Source: UBA2784 sp964494625
Lineage (GTDB): Bacteria > Pseudomonadota > Alphaproteobacteria > Micropepsales > Micropepsaceae
NCBI GenBank assembly: GCA_964494625.1
Contig: CAZBRT010000002.1
Location: 248,001-312,000 of the forward strand
Direction: 5' to 3'
DNA length: 64,000 nt
The notes beneath the pieces are model-generated. The model searched no databases. It worked only from the letters and a program-made list of their open reading frames with translations, and had not been told where the DNA came from. Position numbers and translations under genes: made by a program. This document shows positions 1 through 8,574 of the stretch, piece after piece. Position 1 is the stretch's first letter; each line of letters opens with the position of its first letter.

Positions 1-1
1 C

Positions 2-373
2 GAGAACGAAGGCCGCTTTATCGGCAGCGAGCTTGTTGCATCAAAAGCGGCCATCGCCCGGCGCAATCTCGACACGGCGGGCCTTGGGCCCTGGTCCGAA
101 GTGCGCGAGGGCGATGCCATGGAGACGCTTGCGCGCATCGATACGCCCGTCGACTTCCTGCTGCTGGACGGCTGGAAGGACAATTACACGGAGGTTCTTG
201 CCATGATGCGCCCGAAACTCTCCAAGGGCGCTGTCGTTGTAGCCGACGACCTTGACGCGTTCCCGCGCAAGCTTGCGCCTTTCAAGGCCTATATCCGCGA
301 TCCCGCGAACGGCTTTGAAAGCGTGCCCCTGCATATCGGTGACGGCATCGAATTTGCCGTCTATCACGGTTGA
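2..373 (+). CDS. O-methyltransferase-like protein, C-terminal part (5' end outside window)
   Basis: The reading frame is already open at the left edge and ends at a TGA at 371-373, so only the last 123 residues are visible. They look like the second half of a class I SAM-dependent methyltransferase of the catechol O-methyltransferase/Methyltransf_24 kind. There is an acidic strand-end residue where the cofactor ribose would sit (GSELVASKAAIARRNL), then VDFLLLDGWKDNY, then GAVVVADDL, which resembles the metal-binding aspartate region of O-methyltransferases. The glycine-rich SAM motif would lie upstream of the window. The substrate cannot be inferred. Family assignment rests on motif order only. 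Confidence 0.7.
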   Translation, partial: ENEGRFIGSELVASKAAIARRNLDTAGLGPWSEVREGDAMETLARIDTPVDFLLLDGWKDNYTEVLAMMRPKLSKGAVVVADDLDAFPRKLAPFKAYIRDPANGFESVPLHIGDGIEFAVYHG

Positions 374-498
374 GAGCCCCCGCCCCGGTCCCCCCGCTCC
401 TGTGAATGACTTGACAGCGCGCGCCATACGGGTTCGACATGGGGGCCGTTCAGAACCGGTTCCCTGCCCTCCCGGATGCCCTCCTTTCCGCGCGCGAC

Positions 499-1944
499 AT
501 GATCAAGCTCCAGCCCGTTTTGTTCGTGCTCGGCCTCATCATTTGTGCGCTTGGCGTTGCCATGGGCGCGGTCGGCGCTTTTGACTATGTGGTGGACGGG
601 CTGGAGACGAGCCAGTTCATCGGCTGTGCCGCCATCACCCTTTTTGCAGGCGGCGCGCTGTGCCTGGCCTCGCGCGGGCCGATCACCGGGTTCAATCACC
701 GGCAGGCCTTCATCCTCACCGTGCTTTCCTGGGTCGTGGGTTGCGCCTTTGCCGCACTGCCGATCGCGGTCACGCAGAATGTCTCCTATGCCGGCGCCTA
801 TTTCGAGACGATGTCGGGTCTGACGACAACGGGCTCATCCGTGCTGGTGGGCCTTGATACGATGCCGGTCGGTACGCTTTTGTGGCGCTCGCTGCTGCAA
901 TGGATGGGCGGCGTCGGCATCATCGTTTTGGCTATCGCCATCCTGCCCTTCCTGCGGGTGGGCGGCATGCAGCTGTTCAAGTCGGAGTCGTCCGACAAGT
1001 CTGAAAAGGTGTTGCCGCGCGCCAGCGAACTCGCCTCGGCCACCATCCGCATCTACCTCCTGCTGACCGTCGTCTGTGCGCTCTTCTACTTTGCGGCCGG
1101 CATGAACGGATTTGATGCCGTGGCGCATGCGATGACCACGCTTTCGACCGGCGGCTATTCAACGTCGGACGCCTCGTTCGGCAATTGGGGTGACCCGGCC
1201 ATCCACTGGATCGCAGTCATCTTCATGTTTCTCGGCGGCCTGCCCTTCGTGCTGTTCGTGAAAATCTCGCAGGGCAATTTCGCGGCACTGTTCAAGGACA
1301 GCCAGGTGAGGGCCTTTGTCGGCATCATCGCGGTTACGGCTGCCGCCATTGCCGTGTGGCTGGTGTTCACCAAGCATCTGGACGGCGAGGTGGCGGTCAG
1401 GCTTGCCGTATTCAATGTCGTATCGCTCATCACCACCACCGGCTTTGCGCTGGGTGACTATAATCTGTGGGGCGGATTTCCGCTGATTGTCGTGTTCATG
1501 CTGATGTTCATCGGCGGCACGTCGGGATCCACGGCGGGCGGCATAAAAGTGTTCCGCCTGCAGATCATCGCGATCGCCATGCGCATGCAGGTGCAACGCA
1601 TGATCCATCCGCACGCCGTGCTGCCGCGCACCTATGCCGAAACGCGGCTGTCGGACGAGCTGATCGCCTCGGTCGTGATCTTTGCCAATGTCTATATATT
1701 GACCGTGGTGATGATTGCGCTTGGCGTTGCCGCCACAGGCGCGGATTTCATCACCGCGCTCACCGGTGCGGCAACTGCCGTGGGCAATGTCGGCCCCGGT
1801 ATCGGCGCGGTCATCGGCCCGGCCAGCAATTTTTCGACCCTTTCCGACACCGCGCTGTGGTTCCTGTCGCTGGGCATGCTGTTGGGGCGGCTTGAGCTCA
1901 TGACTTTCTTCATCATGCTGATGCCCGCGTTCTGGCGCGACTGA
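499..1944 (+). CDS. trkH: TrkH family potassium uptake channel subunit
   Basis: Integral inner-membrane subunit of the Trk potassium uptake system, which works with the cytoplasmic regulator TrkA (not in this window). The four pore-loop filter sequences of the family are all visible in order: GLTTTGSSV, LSTGGYSTSD, ITTTGFALGD and TAVGNVGPG, each with the filter glycine, separated by hydrophobic segments. I chose the ATG at 499 (MIKLQPVLF, 481 residues) because E. coli TrkH is 483 residues and the family starts just before the first membrane helix. An in-frame ATG at 439 would add 20 polar residues and cannot be excluded. Neither start has a strong Shine-Dalgarno sequence. Confidence 0.93.
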   Translation: MIKLQPVLFVLGLIICALGVAMGAVGAFDYVVDGLETSQFIGCAAITLFAGGALCLASRGPITGFNHRQAFILTVLSWVVGCAFAALPIAVTQNVSYAGAYFETMSGLTTTGSSVLVGLDTMPVGTLLWRSLLQWMGGVGIIVLAIAILPFLRVGGMQLFKSESSDKSEKVLPRASELASATIRIYLLLTVVCALFYFAAGMNGFDAVAHAMTTLSTGGYSTSDASFGNWGDPAIHWIAVIFMFLGGLPFVLFVKISQGNFAALFKDSQVRAFVGIIAVTAAAIAVWLVFTKHLDGEVAVRLAVFNVVSLITTTGFALGDYNLWGGFPLIVVFMLMFIGGTSGSTAGGIKVFRLQIIAIAMRMQVQRMIHPHAVLPRTYAETRLSDELIASVVIFANVYILTVVMIALGVAATGADFITALTGAATAVGNVGPGIGAVIGPASNFSTLSDTALWFLSLGMLLGRLELMTFFIMLMPAFWRD

Positions 1945-1957
1945 TTGCACCTCGCCT

Positions 1958-2578
1958 TCAGGCGCGGTGCGCGCGGCCCCAGTAATTGAACCCGGCAAAG
2001 CGCGGTGTGCCGGGCAGATACATCGTCTCCATCCGGTCGATGGCAAGACCCGCCCCCTTGATGAGATCAGGCACCGGCCGACAGAGATGACAGCCGCCCG
2101 CGATGCGCTTCCACACGGGCTCGATCCGCCGCTGCCAGCGCGCAACCTTTTCATCGGGCGCGGCGCCGTGTTCGCAGAACAGGAACGCGCCGCCCGGTTT
2201 CAGCACGCGCACCATGCCGGCAAGCGCTGTTGCCACATCGGGAATGGTGCAGAGCGTATAGGTCACCAGAACCGTATCAACGCTGGCGTCTGGCAGCGGA
2301 ATGCGTTCCGCCTCCAGCCCGATGAACTCGACGGGCACGGCGGTATCCTTCAGGCGCTTTTTGGCGCGCGCGACCATTTCGGCGGCGGGCTCAAGCGCGA
2401 TCACTTTCGACACCTTGCGCGCGTCATAGAACGGAAAATTGTGGCCCGCGCCCGCGCCGATCTCGAGCACGGTGCCCGACGCTTCCGGCACGATCTTCTT
2501 GCGCTGATACGTAATGGGCTTTGCCCCCATCGCCATGGACAAAAGCGGCGGCAGGATAAAACGTGAGTAGAGGCCCAT
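1958..2578 (-). CDS. class I SAM-dependent methyltransferase (UbiE/PmtA-like)
   Basis: 206-residue cytoplasmic methyltransferase. SAM-binding motif I is VLEIGAGAGHN at residues 37-47, the acidic end of strand 2 is ALEPAAEM, and the later motifs VTYTLCTIPD and LKPGGAFLFCEHG match the Methyltransf_11 fold. The C-terminal part, with a Cys-His rich GGCHLCRPVPDLI and a final FAGFNYWGRA, resembles proteins often annotated as phosphatidylethanolamine N-methyltransferase-like, but the substrate is not proven. It starts 3 bp after the stop of the DUF1244 gene and is probably cotranscribed with it and with the amidohydrolase upstream. Confidence 0.85.
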   Translation of the reverse strand: MGLYSRFILPPLLSMAMGAKPITYQRKKIVPEASGTVLEIGAGAGHNFPFYDARKVSKVIALEPAAEMVARAKKRLKDTAVPVEFIGLEAERIPLPDASVDTVLVTYTLCTIPDVATALAGMVRVLKPGGAFLFCEHGAAPDEKVARWQRRIEPVWKRIAGGCHLCRPVPDLIKGAGLAIDRMETMYLPGTPRFAGFNYWGRAHRA

Positions 2579-2581
2579 AGC

Positions 2582-2881
2582 TTATTCCTTCCCCTTCATC
2601 GCCGCGTCGAATTTTGCTTTTTGCTCGGCGCTCGCCTCGCGGTGGTGTTTTGCTTTCCATTCCGCCGGTGGCATGCCGTGGATGCGCGTGCGCGCGTCGT
2701 CTTTCGACAATTCCGTGCCGCGTTCGGCCAGCGCCTCACGCAGCCAGTCGGCCAGGCAGTTCCGGCAGAAGCCGGCGAGGTTCATCAGGTCGATGTTCTG
2801 CACGTCGGTGCGCTTTTGCAGATGCGCGACCAGGCGGCGGAAAGCGGCGGCCTCTGCTGCCTCGTCCGTTCTGTCATCCAT
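2582..2881 (-). CDS. DUF1244 family small protein
   Basis: 99-residue soluble protein of the DUF1244 family, a small helical family common in alpha- and gammaproteobacteria whose biochemical role is not established. The family hallmark CRNCLADW with a CxxC pair lies near residues 40-47. The ATG at 2881 is preferred over a TTG at 2899 because GGGAGG sits eight bases before it. It overlaps the 3' end of the N-formylglutamate amidohydrolase gene by 8 bp, so the two are probably translationally coupled. The same neighbourhood (amidohydrolase, DUF1244, DUF1036, pyruvate kinase) is familiar from Hyphomicrobiales. Confidence 0.85.
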   Translation of the reverse strand: MDDRTDEAAEAAAFRRLVAHLQKRTDVQNIDLMNLAGFCRNCLADWLREALAERGTELSKDDARTRIHGMPPAEWKAKHHREASAEQKAKFDAAMKGKE

Positions 2882-3644
2882 GATGGAAGCCTCCCTCAAA
2901 GATTGCGAGTTTCGTCTCCATCAGCGCGCGGCGCAAGATGCGCGCGAAAAACCGCCCGTGTTCGCGCTGCTGGGCCGCATCTGTCACCAGATCCTGCCGG
3001 AACTCGATCAGCACATGGACAAGGCCGTTTCGCGTGCCGTGGCAATTGAGCGTGTCGCCCTCCAGCTCGCCGGAATAGGGCGCGTTATCGCCCACGACGA
3101 TCCCCGGCAATTCGCGGCACACGCTGAAAATGCCGTCGGCAAGCCGCCGGTCGCGGTCGTAGAGAATGCCGTAATCCCAGGGGCGCTTGACGCCCTTCCA
3201 CACCGGCGTGAAGGAATGGATGGAGACAAGCACGGGCTTGATGTTGTGCGCGCGCGCCGACGCAATCATCGCCGCAATCGCCTGATGATAGGGGGTATGG
3301 CAGCGCGCGATGCGCCGGGCGATTTCGGCCGCATCCACCGCGCGATTGCCCGGAATGATCGCACCATCCGACAGGCGCATGACCAATGTCGGGTCATCCG
3401 CGCCGCGGTTAAGATCGATCAACAGGCGCGACCAGCGCGCAATGATCGCGGGCGCGTTAAAGGCAGCAGCCATCGCGCGCGCAACGCCCGCAGCACCGAT
3501 GTCCCAGGCGATGTGACGCTCGAATTCGTGGGGGGCAAGGCCCAGCGTGCCATATTCGGGCGGCAGGGCGTTCGACGCATGGTCGCAGACAAAGATCAGG
3601 CGCTTGTCGCCATCGGGCCGGATGATCTCTGCCGCGCTGTCCAT
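2874..3644 (-). CDS. N-formylglutamate amidohydrolase family protein
   Basis: 256-residue protein of the N-formylglutamate amidohydrolase family, zinc-dependent hydrolases related to HutG that release glutamate from N-formylglutamate in one histidine-degradation route. Visible family blocks are FVCDHASNALP near the N-terminus, HIAWDIGA, SRLLIDLNRG, VSIHSFTP and a late EFRQDL. The frame stays open upstream, but the ATG at 3644 has GGGGAG eight to twelve bases ahead and starts just before the first conserved block. No other hut genes are nearby, so histidine catabolism is not supported by context. It is divergent from the glycerate kinase gene, with a 54 bp gap. Confidence 0.85.
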   Translation of the reverse strand: MDSAAEIIRPDGDKRLIFVCDHASNALPPEYGTLGLAPHEFERHIAWDIGAAGVARAMAAAFNAPAIIARWSRLLIDLNRGADDPTLVMRLSDGAIIPGNRAVDAAEIARRIARCHTPYHQAIAAMIASARAHNIKPVLVSIHSFTPVWKGVKRPWDYGILYDRDRRLADGIFSVCRELPGIVVGDNAPYSGELEGDTLNCHGTRNGLVHVLIEFRQDLVTDAAQQREHGRFFARILRRALMETKLAIFEGGFHHG

Positions 3645-3698
3645 GATTTTCTCCCCGCCATTTTCATAGCACAGGATTCCCGGCATGATGGACAGACC

Positions 3699-4997
3699 AT
3701 GACCGGTTCCCGAACTTCCACCCTGTCCGCCCCACGCCAATTTTTGACGACGCTGTTCAATGCCGCCATCGCGCCAGAGGCTCATGGCGGATTTGGGCTG
3801 CCCACCGATCTTGCGCCGGTTGCGGGCCGAACGCTGGTGATCGCCGCGGGCAAGGCGGCAGGTGCCCATGCTGCGGCGCTTGCGCCCGCGCTGACGGGAG
3901 AATGGCAGGGTTTTCTCGTCGCGCCGCGCGGTTACACACTGGCCTTGGCCGGGTTCGAGGTGATCGCGGCGGGCCATCCCGTGCCCGATGCGGCGTCGGT
4001 TGCGGCGGCCGCGCGGGCGCTAGAACTGGCGGGCGCACTTTCGGAAGGCGACCGGCTGTTGCTGTTGTTGTCGGGCGGCGGATCGGCGCTTCTTTGCGCG
4101 CCCGCGCCCGGCGTTACGCTCGATGCGAAGCGCGCATTGACACAGGCGATTTTGCGGTCGGGCGCGACGATTGGCGAGATGAATGCCGTGCGCAAGCATC
4201 TCTCCCGCATCAAGGGGGGAAGGCTTGCCGCCGCCGCGTGGCCTGCCGAAACCATCACGCTTTCGGTTTCTGACGTGCCCGGCGATGATCCAGCGGTGAT
4301 TGCATCGGGGCCAACAGTTGCCGATCCAACAACGCTGGACGACGCCAAGGCGATCCTTGCGCGCTATGGCATTTCGCCGTCACCCGACATTGCGCAGGCG
4401 CTTTCCAACCTCAAGAATGAAACGATCAAGCCCGGCGACAAGCGCCTGTCGCGCAGCACCTATCGCATCATCGCCCGGCCGTCCGATGCGCTGGCGGCTT
4501 CTGCGCGCGTGGCCAAAGATGCCGGGTACGAAGTCATCAATCTGGGTGACAGGATTGCCGGTGAAGCGCGCGTGGTTGCCGCCGACCATGCAAGGCTTGC
4601 CCTTGCGCAGAACCCCAAGCGCCCGCTTGTCATTCTGTCCGGCGGTGAATTGACCGTGACTTTGGGTGGTTCCAGCCCCATTGCCGCGACCGGTGGCGCA
4701 ACTGGCGGCCCTTCGCGCGAATATATGCTGGCGCTCGCGATTGCCCTTGAAGGCGCGCCCGACATCCACGCCCTTGCCGCCGACACGGATGGAATCGACG
4801 GCACCGATGACGCGGCGGGGGCGTTCACGGGGCCGGAAACGCTGTCGCGCGCGCTTGCGCTCCACCTTGATCCCGCCGCGTTCCTTCAGCGCCATGATGC
4901 GGGCGGCTTCTTCCGCGCCCTGGGGGACGCTTTTGTTACCGGTCCGACACGCACCAATCTCAACGATTTCAGGGCTATCTTGGTTCACCCCGAATGA
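3699..4997 (+). CDS. glycerate 2-kinase (DUF4147/MOFRL family)
   Basis: 432-residue kinase of the GckA/TtuD type, which phosphorylates D-glycerate to 2-phosphoglycerate in serine-cycle, tartronate or hydroxypyruvate pathways. The N-terminal DUF4147 half shows VIAAGKAAGAHAAAL, LLLLSGGGSALL and the SDVPGDDPAVIASGPT block. The C-terminal MOFRL half shows LVILSGGELTVT, TGGPSREYMLALAIAL and AADTDGIDGTDDAAGA. The long upstream extension of the frame is only antisense to the neighbouring genes, so the ATG at 3699 is used. Proximity to pyruvate kinase and, 4 kb away, glycolate oxidase would fit a route from glycolate to central carbon, but that link is inference. Confidence 0.92.
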   Translation: MTGSRTSTLSAPRQFLTTLFNAAIAPEAHGGFGLPTDLAPVAGRTLVIAAGKAAGAHAAALAPALTGEWQGFLVAPRGYTLALAGFEVIAAGHPVPDAASVAAAARALELAGALSEGDRLLLLLSGGGSALLCAPAPGVTLDAKRALTQAILRSGATIGEMNAVRKHLSRIKGGRLAAAAWPAETITLSVSDVPGDDPAVIASGPTVADPTTLDDAKAILARYGISPSPDIAQALSNLKNETIKPGDKRLSRSTYRIIARPSDALAASARVAKDAGYEVINLGDRIAGEARVVAADHARLALAQNPKRPLVILSGGELTVTLGGSSPIAATGGATGGPSREYMLALAIALEGAPDIHALAADTDGIDGTDDAAGAFTGPETLSRALALHLDPAAFLQRHDAGGFFRALGDAFVTGPTRTNLNDFRAILVHPE

Positions 4998-5007
4998 TTC
5001 GTGCTTG

Positions 5008-5409
5008 ATGACCATGCGCCTTGCCCTTCCCCTTGCCCTTGTTCTGGCGGCCCTGCCGGTTCCCGCCCAGGCGGGATTTTCCCTCTGCAACGACACGACC
5101 GCGCCGATCAGCGCGGCGCTTGCGCATCATGACGGGGCGGGCTGGGTTTCGCTTGGCTGGTGGTCCGTGCCGCCGGGCACATGCCGCCCATTGCTCGAAG
5201 GCGATCTGATCGCGCGGTATTACTATCTCCACGCCGAGCATCTTGGCCCCGGCGGCGGCTGGACGGGCGACTCCATGTTCTGTATCGGTGAGGGTTCATT
5301 CACGGCGCGTGGGCGCGGCCAATGCGAGTCGCGCGGGCTTGTGTCCGCCGGCTTCTTTGAAGTCGATACGGGCAGTTCAAAAGATTTCATCCAGCGCCTT
5401 TCGGATTAG
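5008..5409 (+). CDS. DUF1036 family exported small protein
   Basis: 133-residue protein with a signal peptide (MTMRLALPLALVLAALP, cleavage likely after PAQA) and a DUF1036 domain: SLCNDTTAPISAALAHH, GWWSVPPGTC, YYYLHAE and FCIGE. Four or more cysteines in the mature part suggest a disulfide-stabilised periplasmic fold. Function is unknown. It ends 11 bp before pyruvate kinase and follows the glycerate kinase by 10 bp, so an operon is likely. The DUF1036-pyk pairing is conserved in alphaproteobacteria. A second in-frame ATG at 5014 is also possible. Confidence 0.85.
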   Translation: MTMRLALPLALVLAALPVPAQAGFSLCNDTTAPISAALAHHDGAGWVSLGWWSVPPGTCRPLLEGDLIARYYYLHAEHLGPGGGWTGDSMFCIGEGSFTARGRGQCESRGLVSAGFFEVDTGSSKDFIQRLSD

Positions 5410-5420
5410 GCAACAACAAC

Positions 5421-6860
5421 ATGCGCCGCAGCCGTAATGTAAAAATCCTGGCGACGTTGGGTCCGGCAAGTTCGACGCCGGAAATGATCCGTGCGCTGTT
5501 TCTGGCCGGTGCCGATGTCTTCCGCATCAACATGAGCCACACCTCGCGCGAGAAGCTGGGCGAGCTTGTGCGCGCCGTGCGCGGGGTAGAGCGGGAACTG
5601 GGCCGCCCCATCGGCATCCTTGCTGATCTGCAGGGGCCCAAACTGCGCATCGGCGAGATCGCGGGCGACGAGATTGCGATCAATGCGGGCGACATGCTGA
5701 CGCTTGATCTTGATCCCGCCCCTGCCGCGCGGGCGCAGGGGCTTTTGCGCGTGCCCCTGCCGCACAAGGAAATCTTTGCGGTCCTCAAGGCGGGCGCAAC
5801 GCTTCTTGTCGATGACGGCCGCATCCGGCTTGAGGTTGTCGATGCTGCGCCGACCCGGGCCACCGCGCGCGTGGTCGTGGGTGGCACGCTGAAAAGCCGC
5901 AAGGGCGTGAATGTGCCCGACCTTGTGCTGCCGATTGCCGCCCTTTCGCCCAAGGATCGCGCCGACCTTGATGCCGCGCTGCACGAGGGCGTTGACTGGA
6001 TCGCGCTTTCTTTCGTGCAGAAGCCCGAAGACGTGGCCGAGGCGCGCAAGATCGTGGCGGGCCGCGCAGGCGTGCTGGCCAAGATCGAAAAGCCCTCGGC
6101 TCTCACAATGCTTGACGGGATTCTGGAACTCGCAGACGCGCTGATGGTCGCGCGCGGGGACCTGGGCGTCGAACTGCCGCTGGAACAGGTGCCGGGGCAG
6201 CAGAAGCATCTCATCCGCGCGGCGCGGCGGGCGGGCAAGCCCGTGGTGGTCGCAACCCAGATGCTGGAATCCATGATCAGCTCACCCACGCCCACGCGCG
6301 CGGAAGTGTCGGACGTGGCGACCGCCGTCTTTGAAGGTGCGGATGCGATCATGCTGTCGGCGGAAAGCGCTGCGGGCGATTTTCCGGTCCAGGCCGTCGC
6401 CACCATGGACCGCATCGCAACGACGGTGGAGGCTGATCCCTATTTCCGCGGCATCATCGATGCGCAGCACGCGACACCGGAGCCCACCACGCCTGATGCG
6501 ATTACAGCAGCGGCACGCCATGTCGCGGAAACGCTGAAACTTGCCTGCATCGTGTCGTGGACGAAATCGGGCTCCACGGGGCTTCGCGCCGCACGCGAGC
6601 GCCCGCTGGTGCCGATCCTTGCGCTCACGCCGGTTGAGACAACGGCGCGGCGGCTTTCGATCGTCTGGGGCCTGCATTGCGTGACAACCGAGGACGCGCA
6701 CGATCTTGACGACATGGTGGATCGCGCCTGCAAGCTCGCCTGGCGTGACGGGTTTGCGACTGCAGGCCAGCGCATCGCGATCACGGCGGGCCTGCCTTTG
6801 GGGACGCCCGGGGCGACCAATCTTCTGCGCATCGCGCTTGTGGGGCGCACGCAGGAGTAG
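5421..6860 (+). CDS. pyk: pyruvate kinase
   Basis: 479-residue glycolytic enzyme that converts phosphoenolpyruvate and ADP to pyruvate and ATP. Family landmarks appear in order: KILATLGPAS at the start, FRINMSHTS, LADLQGPKLRIG, the B-domain in the middle, the active-site segment VLAKIEKPSAL, MVARGDLGVELPLEQVPG and ATQMLESMI. The C-terminal allosteric domain (SKSGSTG-like: TKSGSTGLRAARERP) is present and complete. Length is normal for bacterial type II enzymes. It is preceded closely by the DUF1036 gene. Confidence 0.97.
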   Translation: MRRSRNVKILATLGPASSTPEMIRALFLAGADVFRINMSHTSREKLGELVRAVRGVERELGRPIGILADLQGPKLRIGEIAGDEIAINAGDMLTLDLDPAPAARAQGLLRVPLPHKEIFAVLKAGATLLVDDGRIRLEVVDAAPTRATARVVVGGTLKSRKGVNVPDLVLPIAALSPKDRADLDAALHEGVDWIALSFVQKPEDVAEARKIVAGRAGVLAKIEKPSALTMLDGILELADALMVARGDLGVELPLEQVPGQQKHLIRAARRAGKPVVVATQMLESMISSPTPTRAEVSDVATAVFEGADAIMLSAESAAGDFPVQAVATMDRIATTVEADPYFRGIIDAQHATPEPTTPDAITAAARHVAETLKLACIVSWTKSGSTGLRAARERPLVPILALTPVETTARRLSIVWGLHCVTTEDAHDLDDMVDRACKLAWRDGFATAGQRIAITAGLPLGTPGATNLLRIALVGRTQE

Positions 6861-6878
6861 ATTTGGGTCGCGAACGCG

Positions 6879-7469
6879 TCAGATCCGGTCGCCGTCAACC
6901 TTCTTGCGCAGGGCTTCGGCAGCCGCACGCACTTCCTCGTAAAGGGGATAAAGCGCCAGCGCCCGGTCATAGGCTTCCAGCGCCTTCACATTGTCCTCCG
7001 TGCTCTCAAGGATCGCGCCGACATTGGCGAGCGCACGGTAGTGGCGCGGCTCTATTGCCAGCGCCTGCTGCAGGTCCGCCATCGCGCCTGCATAGTTGTC
7101 CTGCAGGGCCTGGATGGTTGCGCGCGTGTTGAACCCTTCAGCATAGCGCGGCGCATAGGCGACGGCGGCGTCGGCAAGCTCCATTGCCATCGAGAAATTG
7201 CCGCCCTCAGCCGACACCAGCGCCCGTTGCGCCAGCAATTGCGCAGTAGGGCCACCGGCCGCATCAAGGTTCTCGCTGATGGCAATGTCCAGGAACATGG
7301 CCTCCTGCGGATCCGTGGTGGCGGCAAGCTGGGCAAACAATTCCTCCAGCGTGGAGGGGCGTATCTCTGAAGGTGGGGCTTCGGGCGGCGCCTCCTGCCC
7401 AAGCGCGTAAACTGGCCATAGCATTATGGCTGCCGCCAGCATCACATATTTCATGCCACCTCGTGTCAT
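6879..7469 (-). CDS. exported TPR-repeat protein
   Basis: 196-residue protein with an N-terminal signal sequence (MKYVMLAAAIMLWPVYALGQ; the ATG of MKYVM, five codons in, is an alternative start). About three tetratricopeptide repeats fill residues 80-190, for example GFNTRATIQALQDNYAGAM and VKALEAYDRALALYPLY, with the TPR consensus W/L-G-Y-A-P spacing. Such proteins are scaffolds and the partner is not evident. It is convergent with pyruvate kinase and separated by 18 bp. Confidence 0.8.
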   Translation of the reverse strand: MTRGGMKYVMLAAAIMLWPVYALGQEAPPEAPPSEIRPSTLEELFAQLAATTDPQEAMFLDIAISENLDAAGGPTAQLLAQRALVSAEGGNFSMAMELADAAVAYAPRYAEGFNTRATIQALQDNYAGAMADLQQALAIEPRHYRALANVGAILESTEDNVKALEAYDRALALYPLYEEVRAAAEALRKKVDGDRI

Positions 7470-7509
7470 GGGCTGATCCTACGCTGCGCCGAGCGAACCG
7501 CACCAGTGG

Positions 7510-8574
7510 TCAGGCTGCCTGCGTGTTCAATTCTTCGCGCTGTGTGCCGTCAAAGGAAAGGATGTAATCGGGCCCGAAGGCGCGGCCGGGCGTCTGGAAA
7601 CCGGCAGCAACCTCGCCCGCCAATATCCTTTTTGCCGATTTGAGCGCGGTCAGCGCGGTCAGGGCATAGCCCTCCGGCGTCGTCAGGCGCGTGCGCACGC
7701 ATTCACCTTTGGCGTTGCGCGCCTCGCCGACCAGAATTGAGCGGCCAGTGCGGCGCACCTCTGCGCTGGGGCCTTCGGGCATGCGGTCAATCCGCGACTT
7801 GAGAAAGCGCTGCATCGGGCCAAGCGACATCAGCTTCTGCACAAGGCGCGGCATGCCCAGCATGCGTTCCATGTCGGGCGAGGTCGCGAAGAAGCAGGCG
7901 ATGTTGGGAATGGCGGTCGTCTGGAAAGCGGTCGCCACGTCGCCCCAGCCGACGCCTGCCGTCGGCACCGCGCCTTTGCCGAAATCCTCGGTCCCGCGCG
8001 GCGCCGTGGGGAGAGCGACCAGTTTGCCGTTCTTGCGCACCAGCGTTCCCTTGCCGATGCCCTCAACCATCGTCTTCATCGTGCCGCGCGAGATGCCCCC
8101 CAGACCCTCGATCGAGATTTTCAGGAACACGGCGTCGGCCATGCGCCGCTTCATGTGGGCCGCAAGACAATCGCTGGGCACCACATCAAAGCCGACGCCG
8201 GGCATGATGACGATGCCGGCTTTCTTTGCTTCGGCATCGCGCGCGGCCAGCGCTTCGAACACGGCGATCTCGCCCGTGATGTCGAGATAGTGCCTGCGGT
8301 TGCGCAAGCAGGCATCGGCCATCGGCTTTGAGGTGGCAGAAAACGGACCGGCGATGTGCAGGACGGCGCCAACATCGGCAAGCGCTGCATCAATCGCCTT
8401 GGGATCATCCAGCGAGAAGGCGCGATGGGGAAGACCGAGCCGTTTGGCAACCGCCTCCACCTTTGCGGGATCGCGCCCGGCAAGCACCACATCGGCGCCT
8501 TGCGCCTTTGCGGTTTCGGCCGTGAGTTTGCCCGTGTAGCCCGTGGCGCCATAGATCATCAGTTTTCCGGTCAT
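7510..8574 (-). CDS. saccharopine dehydrogenase-like NAD(P)-binding protein (trans-acting enoyl reductase type)
   Basis: 354-residue protein that opens with a Rossmann motif (YGATGYTGKL, residues 8-17) and the saccharopine-dehydrogenase-like blocks VLHIAGPFSATSKPM, YLDITGEI and GVGFDVVPSDCLAAHM. This is typical of the group that includes the mycobacterial trans-acting enoyl reductase Rv2953 and many uncharacterised bacterial short relatives. Its substrate is unknown; true lysine-pathway activity is unlikely. It starts directly against the stop of glcF (no spacer), so it is probably the last gene of the glcE-glcF transcript. Confidence 0.8.
   Translation of the reverse strand: MTGKLMIYGATGYTGKLTAETAKAQGADVVLAGRDPAKVEAVAKRLGLPHRAFSLDDPKAIDAALADVGAVLHIAGPFSATSKPMADACLRNRRHYLDITGEIAVFEALAARDAEAKKAGIVIMPGVGFDVVPSDCLAAHMKRRMADAVFLKISIEGLGGISRGTMKTMVEGIGKGTLVRKNGKLVALPTAPRGTEDFGKGAVPTAGVGWGDVATAFQTTAIPNIACFFATSPDMERMLGMPRLVQKLMSLGPMQRFLKSRIDRMPEGPSAEVRRTGRSILVGEARNAKGECVRTRLTTPEGYALTALTALKSAKRILAGEVAAGFQTPGRAFGPDYILSFDGTQREELNTQAA

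Noticed and set aside
1159..2154. 331-residue minus-strand open frame under trkH
   Set aside because: Shadow of trkH and the methyltransferase gene; no motif.
2673..3698. Long upstream extension of the glycerate kinase reading frame (774 residues in total)
   Set aside because: This stretch is antisense to the amidohydrolase and DUF1244 genes, which have clear family signatures, and the translated extension has none.
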